A stretch of 64,000 nt of DNA, from NCBI RefSeq assembly GCF_000276665.1, contig NW_004955423.1:876842-940841 (forward strand), read 5' to 3'. The stretch is from Chinchilla lanigera (lineage: Eukaryota; Chordata; Mammalia; Rodentia; Chinchillidae). Below, in pieces: positions 33,029-44,673 of this stretch. The translations under genes were made by a program, and so were the position numbers. Below the pieces are notes generated by a model. It was given only the letters and a program-made list of their open reading frames with translations, did no database searches and was not told the origin of the DNA. Each line of letters begins with the position of its first letter. Position 1 is the stretch's first letter.

Positions 33029-33893
33029 TAAATTGATATGGAGGTGATGTGAGGATGAGAAATTTCCTAGTAAGAAAATCTCCTTTGAAAATTTAGTTCC
33101 TAATTTCAGTTTTGCTAATTTGGGTTTCTACAATTTGGATCTTCTTAAAGTTGGCCCAGCTTTTATCACATAGCTTCCTGATAACTGTTAGTATGATTTT
33201 AGAAATGACTGGCTTTCCATCCTTTGAAATGTCCACTTTGAAAATTATATTAACAGAATTAGCTTCCTTTTACCTTGTTTATGATTTGTATTTTAAAAAA
33301 CATTGATGGAGAGGGGTAATAAGAACTTTGAAGAAAAATTGACCAAAACTTAAAACTGAGTATATTGTTCTGTAATAATTCTGAAAACCATGTAAAAGAT
33401 TAGTGCAAAATTACCACACACACACATACATATACACACATACATATTTTTATTTTGTTTAATTTGTTCAATGTCCCAGTAAAATATCTTTGAAACATAT
33501 ATAATGCCCTGTAATTACTCCAAATAATTTTGTAATTTTAAACTTAATGACAGGTTCAGCGTTTTAAAACAGGAATTATACTGGCTCAGGAGTGAGGCTA
33601 CATGCACTCACTAAGATATTGGTTCAGTAACTTCACTGTGTCCAGCACATGCTGAATGTTGTGGGAGATTTTTTAAAAAGCATAAGACAGTTTCCATCCC
33701 CTCACACTCCTCATACCTCGTACCCCTACCTAATCCCTAACTGAGGACTAATACATACACACAGACCACAGCGAACAAGCTAGGTTCACACACAGTAAGT
33801 AACATTATATCAAGCAAGAATATAGCTCCAAGCTGTGTGACACTGTTGGAAAATTGATAGGTCAGTATATCAAGTGCTATTAGTTATGCAGCA
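33029..33893. other. AT-rich non-coding with a (CA)n at 33415-33447
   Basis: The imperfect CA/TA repeat cacacacacatacatatac is the only structure. No gene or other repeat recognised. Confidence 0.4.
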
Positions 33894-34046
33894 CAGGCAA
33901 TAGAAACAAAAGGAAAATAGGTTCATAGAAAAATAATATTCATGCCCTGCATTTATGAAACTTAAAATATTTCACATTTATTGTCATATCTGCTCCTTAT
34001 AGAAGTAAGACAACATCCTTGGAGACAGCCTGAGCCAGGCTCATAA
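33894..34046 (+). repeat. 153-bp local duplication, copy A
   Basis: It starts caggcaatagaaacaaaagg and ends cagcctgagccaggctcataa. By hand alignment about 88% identical to 34830-34981 (about 18 substitutions and one gap). The homology stops sharply on both sides. Confidence 0.85.
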
Positions 34047-34190
34047 TTCCTGTTTTGTAAATGAGGAAATAGAAGTCCAAAGAGAATAAGTGACTTTTAT
34101 CTTAGGATCTCATGAGACTCTCTGACTCCAGGTCAGATAATCTTTTCCCTACATGACACTGAGCCCCAATATGGGAGTCTTTTTGAGGGC
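34000..34190 (-). repeat. MIR SINE, antisense
   Basis: tgttttgtaaatgaggaaat, agaagtccaaagagaataag, tgacttttatcttaggatct and ctgactccaggtcagataat follow antisense MIR order. Its left part overlaps the end of duplication copy A. Confidence 0.5.
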
Positions 34191-34460
34191 TTTTTCCCAA
34201 GAGGAGACTTGAACTGGGTCTTCAAGGAGAGGAAAAGAGTTGATAATCTCAGAAGAGCAGGCATTTGAGAACCCTGAGGAGCTAGACCAGAGCTAAAGAA
34301 CCCACTCACACATGTAGGAAGTAGTAGGTAATCAGCCTGGCTGTAGCAGATGTTTCTCTTTGGGAAATAAAATAAAGAATGGTTGAACAGATGGAGCTGG
34401 GCTGATTAGAATAGATCTTGATTGCTGGGCAGAAAATAGGACATAACCTTTGTAACTAAA
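34191..34460 (+). repeat. ancient interspersed repeat, family uncertain
   Basis: gaacccactcacac, tagaatagatcttgattgct and aggagaggaaaagagttg recall the old mammalian repeat with 'ggtcttcaaggat...gatcactctggctg'. L2-type origin is possible. Low certainty. Confidence 0.3.
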
Positions 34461-34829
34461 ATGACATTAAATTTTTAAAAATGTATTAAGTTGGACTTAG
34501 TTGTTATAGGAATTTGTGGATATAGAAAGAACCTTAAATATGGAAAAGCAATTTGCACAGTGATGGTCGTCAAAGCTTTATTTATGCCACAGTCACACCA
34601 ACCTGCCAATAGTGATTATATCTTCCTAGGTTAGTCCATGTTAGGTTCTTTGTATTCCTCTATTTCCTAATTTTTCTACATTTAAGAGTAGAGATGTGCT
34701 TGTAGGTGCATAAATACTTATGAATGAACATCCTGTGTGATCATTATAACTAGCTCCCAAGGAGATACAGCATGTCCCTGACATAACATTACCAATGATC
34801 TACAGTCACTGGGGCAGGGGTGTTTGTTT
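34461..34829. other. AT-rich non-coding between the two duplication copies
   Basis: No recognised element. Confidence 0.35.
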
Positions 34830-34981
34830 CAGGCAATAGAAACAAAAGGAGAATTGGTTCACAGAAAAATAATGTTTATGTCCTGCATTTATGAAATGTA
34901 AAATATTCCACATTTATTGTCATGTTTGTTCCTTAAATAAATAAGGCAACATGCTGGGAGACAGCCTGACCAGGCTCATAA
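34830..34981 (+). repeat. 152-bp local duplication, copy B
   Basis: Same orientation as copy A, 936 bp to its right. Begins caggcaatagaaacaaaagg and ends cagcctgaccaggctcataa. Flanks are unrelated to those of copy A. Confidence 0.85.
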
Positions 34982-35429
34982 CCCTCAGATCTGTTCTGAG
35001 TCAGCCATGCCCTCCCTTCCCCACCTCCCGCGCACACACACGGACACATTAGCTTAGTGCACAGCAAACTTTCAAATTAAAATCCAGCGAGATATTTAAC
35101 CATCAAAGTAGCACCATGTTTGTTTTTCTTTGGAAAACAAACCTGTTGTTTACTATGAGTCAAAAGATTGTCATCAGGAAATTAGAATTATTAATGGCTG
35201 AAAGAGCATCAGAGGTAAACCAAACAAACTGTACAAGGCCAGTCAAGCTGAGGGACAGCTTCAGGGTCTGAAGTACAGACCATAAAAGGCCAGGCAGGAA
35301 CAGGATAGCTGCCATGCGCTAGGCCCTGATGAGCGCTAAAGATGTGGTTGTTTCTCCGTTCTGGCTGGGTCAGCATTTGTGGCCGCCACTCATGGGAAAG
35401 GACAAAGCATTCTTTAAATAATAAATGTG
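34982..35429. other. non-coding, no recognised element
   Basis: Single-copy, contains a short cacacacacgg near 35033. Confidence 0.35.
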
Positions 35430-35815
35430 GTAGGTGAAAAATGGCTCCCTAGAACCTATTAATGTTACTTTATTGGAAAAGGGGTCCTTGCAGATGCAAT
35501 TAAGGATTATGAGCTGAGGATATTATCCTGGATTTTCTGGGCATAGCCTATATGCAATCATGAGTGTCTCATGAAAGGCACAGGGAGGTTTGACACCCAC
35601 AGAGAAAGGGAAGATAGCGTGACCAGGGGACAGAGATTAGAGTGATGTGGCCACATCACCAGAAATGTCAGCAGTCACTAAAGAGCCAAAGGGCAGCCAA
35701 ACCAGTAAAACTGATTTCAGGTTTCTCTTCTCCAGAGGGTAAGAGAATACATTCGTGTTGTTTTAGGCCGCCAAGTTCATGACAGTTTGTTACAGCAGCC
35801 ACAGATAACTAAGAC
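35430..35815 (+). mobile_element. MLT1 (ERVL-MaLR) solo LTR, sense
   Basis: Ordered MLT1 phrases: gaaaaatggctccctagaac, gtccttgcagatgcaattaa, ggattatgagctgaggatat, agagattagagtgatgtggc, gttgttttaggccgccaag, tttgttacagcagccacag. Nearly complete, no internal region. Confidence 0.8.
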
Positions 35816-36364
35816 CGTGAAAAACCACAACATTGGAAAGATAGATTCCTCTGGAGAAAAGGTACAGTGTGGAAGGAAGAGCAGATGTAGTCAGGCATTA
35901 AGCGCAGGAGAGTTGCATGTCAAAGAGAATTAAGGGAGGATTCACTGGCCTTGCTGCTGATTAATGAGAGGGAAGGCAGTGGTGCACTCCTGTTGGTTCT
36001 CAAGTCAATTGTGTTTATCTCTTCTAATTCCACAGTCAGTAAAATTATGTTGGCGGCTCAAAATCAGCCATAGTAAAAGTAAACACTACAAAACGGGACA
36101 TTTCTCCCAGATAGCCAATTATTAAACATTTTCAAGCACACAACTGAAAGGAAGAAGGGGCATAGAAGGAAGATATGTTTAGAATCTAGTATTAAAAGGC
36201 TAACATTGTCACTTGTTCATCTCGTTCCTTGAATAAATAAATACATGTCTGCCATTAATAGAAGTGGGAAAGTTGGAGAGGCGATCCAGTTTTAGGGATG
36301 TGAGTTCCAAGTGAGATTTAGGTTTTCTCATTTTATTTTTATGTTATTTTCTTCTGTCTGCCAC
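35816..36364. other. non-coding, no recognised element
   Basis: Single-copy sequence between two LTR-bearing blocks. Confidence 0.35.
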
Positions 36365-37140
36365 ATACTAGACCAGACATAAGGAATACAGTGACACTTT
36401 AAGACACAGACCCAGCCTCATGGAGTTTACGCTCAAGTGGAAAAGACAGAACGCTGTGGTTTGGATGTAGTCTGTGTCCCCCCAAAGGTTCATGTGTTAA
36501 AATCTTGTTCCTCAGGGCAGCACCACTGGGAGGTGGTAGAACCTGTAAGACATGGCACCCTGTGGGAGGTTGTGGAGTTGATCGAAGTGTGCCCTGGAAA
36601 GGGACTGTGGGCCCAAGGTCTTTCCCTGTGTCCCTGTCTGAAATGTAATCTCACTCCTACTCGTGCTCCCACTGTCTGTGCCATGAAGTGAGGCACCCAA
36701 TGGGCTCCTCCACCATAGAGCCTTTGCTATGTCTTTTGGACTTTCAGCCTCCAAAACGGAGCTAAATAAACCTTTTCTTCTTTATAACCAGCCTGTGTCT
36801 GGTATTTTATTATAGTGATGAAAAAGTGATTTATACACAATTATAGGAGAACTGGAAAAGTGCTACTAAAGATGCACTAACGAAGATATACAGAACTGAG
36901 TAAATGTACAACCCATAGGTGATGTGTGGGAAAGCAGGAGAGGGGTGGGAACTTTCCAGAGGAGGGGATCTTTAAACAGTCTGAAGGAAGAGTAAACATT
37001 TGCCAGGCATGGAAAGTCATGGGGGAAGAGGGAAGTAGCATAAATAGCAGCACAGGCAGTGACCCAAATGGGAAGAGGAAAAGGTGAACAGCGGTTTATG
37101 GACTGGAGGCTGAGAAGGATGGTGATCAAAGGAACTTTTT
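36365..37140 (+). repeat. ancient interspersed repeat split by an LTR
   Basis: The left part has gaatacagtgacactttaag and cccagcctcatggagtttac. The right part has aaagatgcactaacgaag, gaaactttccagaggagggg (approximate), gtctgaaggaagagtaaac and atttgccaggcatggaaag. This matches the old mammalian repeat with 'catggagcttacattc ... ggaagagtgttccaggcaga'. The MaLR LTR at 36452-36835 sits between them. Probably L2-type, family uncertain. Confidence 0.4.
36452..36835 (+). mobile_element. MST-like (ERVL-MaLR) solo LTR, sense
   Basis: Start: gctgtggtttggatgtagtc then cccccaaaggttcatgtgtt. End: ttttggactttcagcctcca, gctaaataaaccttttcttc, ggtattttattatagtgatg. Both ends and the aataaa signal are in place for an MST/ORR1-class LTR. 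The 80- and 84-codon frames here are LTR sequence. Confidence 0.8.
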
Positions 37141-37879
37141 CCCTCTGATGAACAGCCAGAAATTAAAATTTCAACATCACAGTATGGTCAACTCTAGTCA
37201 AGCCTAGAGTGATATTAATAATCAAGGCATTGGATCTATGGGATGGAATCAGGCATAGGGCCAAGAGTTTCTAGAAAGCAATAATTCTTGGGGATGGATG
37301 GGCAAGATTACAGATCAAGGAGATCAAGCCAGGTAGAGGAAAGGATACAGCAATGAGGATGCCACTGTCTGTGAGGGGAATAAACGAGACAGCACCTAGT
37401 CAGTGGGGTACTGGGGACCTGGGAACTGGAGTGGAGTTCAGAAGACAGTGCAGAACCCCAGAGAAGTAGGCTGGCCCCAGACTGTAGGCTGTCAGCTGGC
37501 TCTTACCCTATAAAGCCAAGCAGTGACTACTACTGCTCAATCCCAGCACCTAGCACAGTGCCTAACATTAAGCAGGCATTCCAAAAATATAGTTTGGGTA
37601 AATAAATATGTTAGGGAAGGACGCAGGAAGTGAGGATGCAGGGTTCTGTCTATTCTGGGGACATTGTACATGGGGCGCAGGGAAGCAGGCGTTCCCCCCC
37701 CCCCCCATAAAGAGAGGGCCACCAGGCTTGGCTCTCAGTTGAGACCAGAGGCACTTGATGAGTCATTACTGCTGGCAGGTGGGTGAGGCAGGGATCTCCA
37801 GAAACACAGTGAACAGCTGAGGGGTGTAAATCAGTGTGGCATGTGCAGGAGACACAAGCAGTTGGGTATGCCTGGAGCA
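37141..37879. other. non-coding; C-run at 37694-37707
   Basis: Single-copy sequence with a run of about 13 C. Nothing else recognised. Confidence 0.35.
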
Positions 37880-38160
37880 TGGCATACTTGGAGTAGTGAC
37901 GGGAGACTGTATCTGAGTGTGGTGCTAAAGGATTCAGACTTTATTCTGAAATCGATGAAGAGGTGCTGAAAGGCATTAAACAGAGACTTAAACAAGGTAC
38001 AGTTTACATCTGGGAAAGACAATGTTGGCAGCAGTGCAATTTAGACTGGAAGGAAAGACAGGCAGCAGGGGAATCCCTTAAGAGGCTGTTTCAGCAGCAC
38101 AGGTGAGTGCTAATGAGACCTGAACCAACACAGTGGTGCTGGGGGATGAGAATGAAACAG
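37880..38160 (+). repeat. ancient interspersed repeat, family uncertain
   Basis: ggattcagactttattctga, aaatcgatgaagaggtgct, gaaaggcattaaacagagac, agaggctgtttcagcagcac, aggtgagtgctaatgagacc. The order matches the old repeat containing 'ggactttattct...gaggctattgcag'. L2-type origin is possible. Confidence 0.4.
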
Positions 38161-38261
38161 AGTCAGGAGATACTCAGGAGCTTTGGTCAACCAGGTGGTG
38201 TTAAGATAGCACTGAAGTCTACAAATATGGTGATGTGATGTTGTTTCTCCAGAGTGGGAAT

Positions 38262-38466
38262 CTGGTGGGTACCTCGGTTCGCAAACTTAATTGGTTCTAT
38301 GATTTTGGAAAAAGCAGCCATATTTGTATTTGCATGGGAAAGAGGACCACGGTTTTCTTAGTCACCTGAGACACAGTTTACAAACAAAAACAAAATTTTG
38401 CAAATGCTTCTGTTTGCCAACCAAATTGTCTACAGACAAAAGTGTTCATGAACTGAGGTACCAGAG
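38262..38466 (+). mobile_element. Tigger-like MITE, copy 1
   Basis: Left end ggtgggtacctcggttcgca, right end tcatgaactgaggtaccaga. These are imperfect terminal inverted repeats. The inside (aattggttctatgattttgg, caaatgcttctgtttgcc, ccaaattgtctacagac) matches the reverse complement of 51280-51466. About 205 bp, no coding capacity. A pogo/Tigger relation is inferred from the CAG-type end. Confidence 0.65.
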
Positions 38467-40064
38467 AAGGACCTCTGTGGAAAGCAGAGGGTAGTCCCCA
38501 CGCTAACCACAGCGGCGCTGGGCACGGACACCTCAGCTTATGCTCCTGGACACTGAACACCATTTTGGACTTAGCAGCATCTATTTTCACCAGAATGGAG
38601 CCCAGCAACGCATGCTGTCTTAAATGTGGCCTCCAATTCAAAGGGAGGCTCTGGGTGCATCTGATTGCCAGAGCTAAGGTCACATGTGTGTACCCTCGCT
38701 GCAAGAGAAGCTGGAAAGTAGCAGTCCAGACCGTCTCTGCTTCTCCCATCCAAACCATCCTCTAACAGAAGAATGCTGCTAAGAGGGGCTAATCAGCCAT
38801 GCAGAATGACAAATGTCCATTTCAAATATAAAGAGTAAGGAAAACAAAGAAGACAAAGACCAGAACCCTGAGAAAAATATTCAAGGGGCAAAAGGAAAGG
38901 ATCAGTGAAGAAAACTAAGAAAGGAGAACCAGCATCTAAAGTGAAATTCAGAAAAGTAGAGGGTACTGAGCAAAACTGAACAGCCGCTAGATTTGGCGAT
39001 TTGAAGGTAGCCGGTGGCCTGTGGGAGAGCACTCTCAAAGGCAAGTGAGAGAAAGAGCAGGCGCCAGTGCCTCAGAAGTGTGTGAGCTGGGTTAGTGACA
39101 GACTATAGGTTACTCTCCCAAGAAATTTGATGGCAAAGTGGGAAAGAAAAGAAGGAGAGAGAGAGAAAGTCGAAACCAAGGAGTGGCACATGATGGGAGG
39201 GTGTGGACTTGGGTTTTTGAGCCTGGAGCACCTTGTTTACAGATGTGCGTGCTGGGCCAGCCCTGTGTTCTCTAAGGATGCCCACAGGCTGTAGGGAGAA
39301 CAAATTTAGCAATGGCCTCTCCCTTTTTATTGCTCCAACTAAGCTGTTCTGTTAGCAAAAGGTATTAGTGTGTTCTTTTTAAGATTTGAAACTATGCAAG
39401 AAGAAGCTTTCCTTTTTTTAGGGATTAAGAACATGCAAAGCCTCAATTTCTCATCTAGTGTTTGCAGTTCACTGCAAAAGCCATCCGGAAAGGGTGGAGG
39501 TAGTTGCGTGGTAGGGGGAGTGTGGCTGAGGTTTGACTTGAGTACAACCTTGCAGCATCTCTGCCTGGTGCACCCTCCCAGCTCCCGGACAGGAAGAGCA
39601 CCTAGCCCAGGTTCCTTTGGAGTTGGTGGGTGGCCACTGCCACCCATTTCTTTCTGTGCCTGACCTGGGAGACTCAGTAAGATAGATAGATGCCTTCAGC
39701 ATTCTCCCAGTTTACATACTTACAAAACAACCCACAGCTGGTCCATAGTCACCTTTCCCCAGGTAGAGCACAAAGAAAGTATCAGAACTCCTGAATTACT
39801 TTTTAAAGTTGCAGCAGACTGTATTACTCCAAAGACCTCTAACTAACCTTTCTAGTCCCACAAATACTATATATAAGTGAATAAAAGCTTCTGTCTTCTG
39901 AATAATTCTAAATAAACACTTTCACTTATATTATCACAGTCCCTTAGAAATGTGCCCAAGAGTAAATTTTGTTAAAAGCCTTAACTTTCGGATGGAAAAA
40001 CCAACAAACAATGGATAAAGCATTAAGGTACTTCCCCCCAAAGAGTTATGAAAACCTGAAAGAG
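38467..40064. other. non-coding, no recognised element
   Basis: Single-copy. Overlapping frames on both strands (126 codons at 38378-38758 minus, 102 and 97 codons at 39339-39663) have no domain and partly lie in the MITE. A small gataga run lies at 39680. Confidence 0.35.
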
Positions 40065-40115
40065 AGAGGGACAGATAGAGAGAGAGAGAGAGAGGGAGGG
40101 AGGGAGGAAGAGAGA
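40065..40115 (+). repeat. (GA)n/(GGGA)n purine microsatellite
   Basis: acagatagagagagagagag followed by gggagggagggaggaagag. The frames crossing it (REREREGG) are low complexity. Confidence 0.9.
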
Positions 40116-41030
40116 GAAGGAGAATCCAGGACAGTCTTCTGCCCATCAAGTAAGAAGAGACTATGGATTGTTTATTTGTTTGTGCTGGAGATGAAGGGAG
40201 TCTATTTAGAATTTTTAAAATTGTGGGTGGGTGGGAATGAGAGAAATCTTTAGTCTATCACTCTCCCAACTAAGCTATTTTGGCAGCTGCTAGGAGATAG
40301 ATAAATCTTAATCACTTACCTTGAATCTGTATGAAACATTTCAGCCCAAGAAGCCAACATTTGGTAATAACCACAAGGTAATAACCACAAGAGTCTATGG
40401 CAAAGCAATTTTAGAAGCCACTGCGCAATGAGCCACCTGGCTCCCCTCACAGACAAAAGTGTTGACAAAGGCTCTGTTCACCTGTTCAAAGGTGAAATCA
40501 TCTATCATCAAAGCACCCAACTCCTTAGAGTTGCCACCTCTCTTCTGATGGCAAGCTGGCAGCACCCCTCTTTTCCTCCATGCACACTTCTTTTAAAAAG
40601 CAGTAGCAGGGTGCTTGGAGATCTTGCTTCTGCCCTGCATGGTGGTCCACCTGGGAGACTTCATCCCTAGCTTTCTGAAAGGATCTGTTTGTCTGTAGTA
40701 GAGTTGCTGTCATTCATAAGACCTGTGACCCCCGAGACCCCAGCCATTTAGTAAGCGTGTACCTGCCGGGTAGGTTAGACATGTGCATGCCTGATTTCTA
40801 ACTATGCTTCCCTGGAGATAATTAAGTTTTTAAAAAATGCCTTTAGGTTTTGGCCCAGTTCAAAGTAAAATTAGAGAGGGCTTAGAAGAGGAAAGAGAAA
40901 CTACATACTTTTGCAAATCTTATTCATTTGTAGTTTGTTGCTTCTTTCTGACACCATGGCAGCTTGCTTCTTAGGGGAATTTCCTTGGGGGAAAGACATG
41001 AAACTCATTGCACTTGGCTGCACATCCCAC
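40116..41030. other. non-coding; short tandem ggtaataaccacaa doublet
   Basis: ggtaataaccacaa occurs twice in a row at 40361-40391. No gene or repeat recognised otherwise. Confidence 0.4.
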
Positions 41031-41040
41031 ATAATGAACA

Positions 41041-41098
41041 CTTTTGAATTACATAACGATCACATTCATCATAGGGCATTTGTACCTATACATGATAT
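41041..41098 (-). mobile_element. very short (58 bp) L1 3'-end insertion
   Basis: attacataacgatcacattc, atcatagggcatttgtacc, tatacatgatatat match the extreme 3' end of the L1 at 42365 (tatacataatgatcacattc etc.). Flanks ataatgaaca (41031-41040) and ataataaaca (41099-41108) form a 10-bp TSD with one mismatch. Consistent with a severely 5'-truncated insertion. Confidence 0.6.
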
Positions 41099-41108
41099 AT
41101 AATAAACA

Positions 41109-41599
41109 TGTCAGTGAGGGAGGTTTTGGGGAATGAACCAGGGAAGGCAGAATTGGGGTTTCTGCTGGGTCAGTCCACAAGGTTTCACAGGATGTGCCTG
41201 AGAGAGCCTGCTGAGAAGCCTCAGGTCCTTCTCACTTTCTCATGGGGCCTTTTTGCAAATCCTGCTTACCTCTGCCCTGGAGCGGTGCTATGGCTTCTGT
41301 GTGTGCATTAGAGGTGAGAAGCCTGCATGCTACAACTTGAGAGATCCAAGAAGGCCCAAGATTCTCTCTTGTACAGACTGTTGTTAATATAAAGTGCTCC
41401 TATGGGAGAGGCAACATGGTCTTCTCAATACAGCTATCCCTAAGGTAGTCTAGTTTTATAACTGTTAACCCACTGGAACGTGTGCTCGTGGAAGACTGGG
41501 ACTGATCGGGCAGCTTGCCAACTCCATACTTAACTAGGCTGACCCTCCAGTTGAAGTGCATTGGGAGTAAGTGATTTTGCCACTGAGTTCTAACGTGAT
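41109..41599. other. non-coding, no recognised element
   Basis: Single-copy sequence. Confidence 0.35.
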
Positions 41600-41730
41600 A
41601 TGACCCACATCATGCTCTGAGCCTTGGCTTTTCTGATCTGTAAAGTGGAGATATAGTGCCGAACAGGACCATTACAAGGGTGACGCGAGATCATACATGT
41701 GACTGCCCGAGTGCTTGTAATGCACACTGT
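41600..41730 (+). repeat. MIR SINE, sense
   Basis: tctgagccttggcttttctg, atctgtaaagtggagatata, ggaccattacaagggtgac, agtgcttgtaatgcacactg. Confidence 0.5.
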
Positions 41731-42353
41731 AGGTGACGAGGGCTTTTATTGCATCCAGGCTGCTGCCTCTCAGGACACAAGCTAATCAGGCTCTTCCCTG
41801 CACTATCTGCCCCCCCCCCTACACAATGCCACACCTTCCCCAGCAACTTTTTATATGATGTTGTACCATTAGCACTATTAAGCCTTAATCTCCTTTTTAA
41901 GAAACAGAAACTGTGATGTAGACAGAGAGATGACAGGCACATGGCCCAACATATGATCCTTACACAAAGAGGCACATTAAGTAAATACCTATTCACGTTA
42001 TAGACAAATAATGAGGTCAGCGCTCATAGGAGTAACTTGGAAAGAAAAGGCTTGCCTGTTTGAATTAATACTCTCCTCGAAGTCCTACAACATTTTCCAA
42101 ACAAAGCAGCTAACCTGGGAAAACACTGCCTGCTTAAGCTGAATTAGACAACTGCCTTGAGGAAAAGCTGTATCAGCACCCCAGCCCCCGTAAGGCCCAT
42201 CGTGAGCAGTGGAAGGGCCTACCTGATAAGCTTAAATGAATTTATCTTACGGAGCACCCAGTGCAGAAGCTGTGAGTTCAAGGACAGTGGCAAATGTGCT
42301 ACAGTATGTGAGCCCGATGGAGCAACTGGGACTGTTTTAGAGGGAGCAGCCTC
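41731..42353. other. non-coding; C-run near 41810
   Basis: The 101-codon minus frame (41691-41996) and 71-codon plus frame (42157-42372) show no recognisable domain. The latter runs into the L1 poly-T. Confidence 0.35.
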
Positions 42354-42364
42354 TGTAGACTTCT

Positions 42365-44662
42365 TTTTTTAAAACTAATTTTATTGAACACTTTAAATAT
42401 ACATAATGATCACATTCATCAGAGGGAATTTGCACCTGTACATGATATATCTTGATGCTTTTTTTCCCCATTCCCCTCCCCTCTCTCCAACCTTTCTTCC
42501 CCTGCTTATTTACAAAAGCTTTGTTTCTATTTTTCCCTTCTATTCTCTTTTAGTTTTTCCTTTTCCCTTCCTTCCTTTCCCACTCCCTCCTCCCTTGTTC
42601 CCCTTCCCAAGTAGAAAGGTATTTCTTCCTACTTCCCAATATCTATCACCTATTTTGGTCCTTATTTACCCTTTGAGTTTTTTACATAAGAGAAACAATG
42701 TAACATTTAAGCATATGTTTACTTCACATAAAAGTACGGTCTCAAGGTGCATCCATTTACCTAGAAATGTCTCAAGTGTATCCTTCTTTATGGCACAGTA
42801 TTATTCCACTGCATATAAAGACCACATTTTCTTATATCCATTAATTTATTGATGGACATTTGGCTGTTTCCAAGATTTAGTTATTACAGACTGTGCTGCT
42901 ATAAACATGAGTGTGCATATATGGCTGTGGTATGATGCTTTTAACTCTTTCAAGAAGATACCAAGAAGAAGAATAGCTAGATCAAAACCAAATCTCTAGT
43001 TTTAGTTTTGTGAGGCATCTCAACATTGATTTCTATGTTACTTGTACCAATTTATACTCCCACCCACAGTGGGGAAGCATTCCTTTTTCCACACAGCCCC
43101 TCCAGCATTTGTTATTGGTTGATTCCTTGGTGATAGCAATTCATTTTGGAGTGAAATGGAATCTCAATGTTATTTTAATTTGCATTTCTCAAATGACCAG
43201 TGATATTTTTTTCATATTTTTTGACATTCTTTCATATATTTTTTCGTATATTTATTTGCTCTTTGTACTTCTTCATCTGAGAAGTTTCAGATATCTATTT
43301 TTTGCTTGGGTCTTTCAATTTGGGGTCTGATTTTTTTTTTTGAGTTCTTTATACATTCTAGATATTAGTCCTTTGTCTGAGAATAGTTGGTAAAAATTTT
43401 TTCCCACTCTGTGGGTTGTTTTGCCATGCAAAAACTTTTTAATATAATGAGATTCCAGTTATTGATTCTTTTTCTTCTAGTATTTCCTGTGTGGTTGGGG
43501 TTTTGTTCATAAAGTCTTTGCCTATACCTATGTCTTCAAGACTTACCTATTCTATCTTCCAGCAGATTAAGTGTTTCTGTTTTAATATTTAGATCTTTGA
43601 TCCACTTTGATTTTAGTTTAGTGCATGGTGAGAGATATGGTCTAGGTTTAATCTTCGGCATGTGGAAAGCCAGTTTTCCCAGCACCATTTATTAAAGAGG
43701 CTATCTTTCTTCCAGTGAAGGTGTTTGACCCCTTTGTCAAAGATAAGGTGGCTGAATGTGCTTGGATTTGTTTCTGCTGCTTTTCTGTTCCACTGATCCT
43801 CAGGTCTGTTTCTTTTACTCTGCTGTTTTATTGTTAAAAAAAATAATCACAGGAGCTTTGTAATAGGACTTCAGATTAGGCATTGTGATGCCCCCTGCCT
43901 TGCATTTGTTGCCCTAAATTGCTTTTGCTATTCTAGGTCTTTTCTGGTTCCATATGAATTTTAGGATTGCATTGTCTAGTTCTGTGAGGTATGCTATTGG
44001 CATTTTGATTGAGAGTGCATTAAATCTGTGTAATAATTTTAGAAGTATGGCCATTTTCACTGTATTGGTTCTGCCTATCTAAGAACAAGGGATATCTTTC
44101 CATTTTCTGATGTCCTCTTTGATTTTTTCAGAGTACTGTAGTTTTCAGTGCATAAATTTTTCACTTTCCTTGTTAGACTGATTTCTAGGTATTTCATTTT
44201 TCTTGATGCTACTGTGAAAGGTATAATTTTCCTAATTTTGCTCTTGGTGAGTTTGGTACTCTTGTACAGGAATGCTATTGATTTTTGAGTGTTGACTATG
44301 TATTTCGCTACACTGCTAAATTTGGTTAGTAATTCTAGGAGTCTTTCGGTGGAGTTTTTGGGGTCTTCTATGTAAAGCATCAAGTCATCTGAAAATAAAG
44401 ATAATTTAACTTCTTCCTTTCCTACCTTTATTCCTTTTATTTCTTTCTCTTATCTTATTGCTCTGGCTAATGTTGCCAAAACAATATTGAGCAGGAGTGG
44501 TGACAGTGGACATTCTTGTGTTGTTCCTAATTTTAGAGTGAAAGCTTTCAGTTTTTGACCATTTAGTATGATATTGGATGTTGGCTTATCATAGATGGCT
44601 TTTATCAGATTGAGATAAAGACCTTCTATTCCAATTTTCTGTAGGGTTTTTATCGTGATCTG
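42365..44662 (-). mobile_element. 5'-truncated LINE-1 (ORF2 C-terminal part plus 3' UTR)
   Basis: This is the largest element. On the minus strand it runs from within ORF2 (44662) to the 3' UTR and A-tail (42365). TSDs tgtagacttct (42354-42364) and tgtagatttct (44663-44673) differ at one base, so both ends are original. The minus-strand frame at 44075-44383 (102 codons) reads like the region after the reverse transcriptase palm (IPFTVASRKMKYLEISLTRK). Other ORF2 segments are broken by stops and shifts. Endonuclease, ORF1 and 5' UTR are absent, so it cannot move by itself. The 148-codon plus frame at 42406-42852 is antisense 3' UTR. Confidence 0.93.
44075..44383 (-). pseudogene. LINE-1 ORF2 remnant (post-palm region)
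   Basis: An open segment of about 100 codons inside the truncated L1. It contains KSIAFLYKSTKLTKSKI and IPFTVASRKMKYLEISLTRK, typical of L1 ORF2 just after the reverse-transcriptase core. It has no start of its own and is cut off by stops, so it is a relic and not a gene. Confidence 0.85.
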
Positions 44663-44673
44663 TGTAGATTTCT

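Noticed and set aside
35430..36835. A provirus bounded by the LTRs at 35430 and 36452
   Set aside because: The two LTRs are of different MaLR families and the sequence between them shows no gag or pol. They are separate solo LTRs.
42406..42852. 148-codon plus-strand frame rich in Phe and Pro
   Set aside because: It is the antisense strand of an L1 3' UTR pyrimidine tract.
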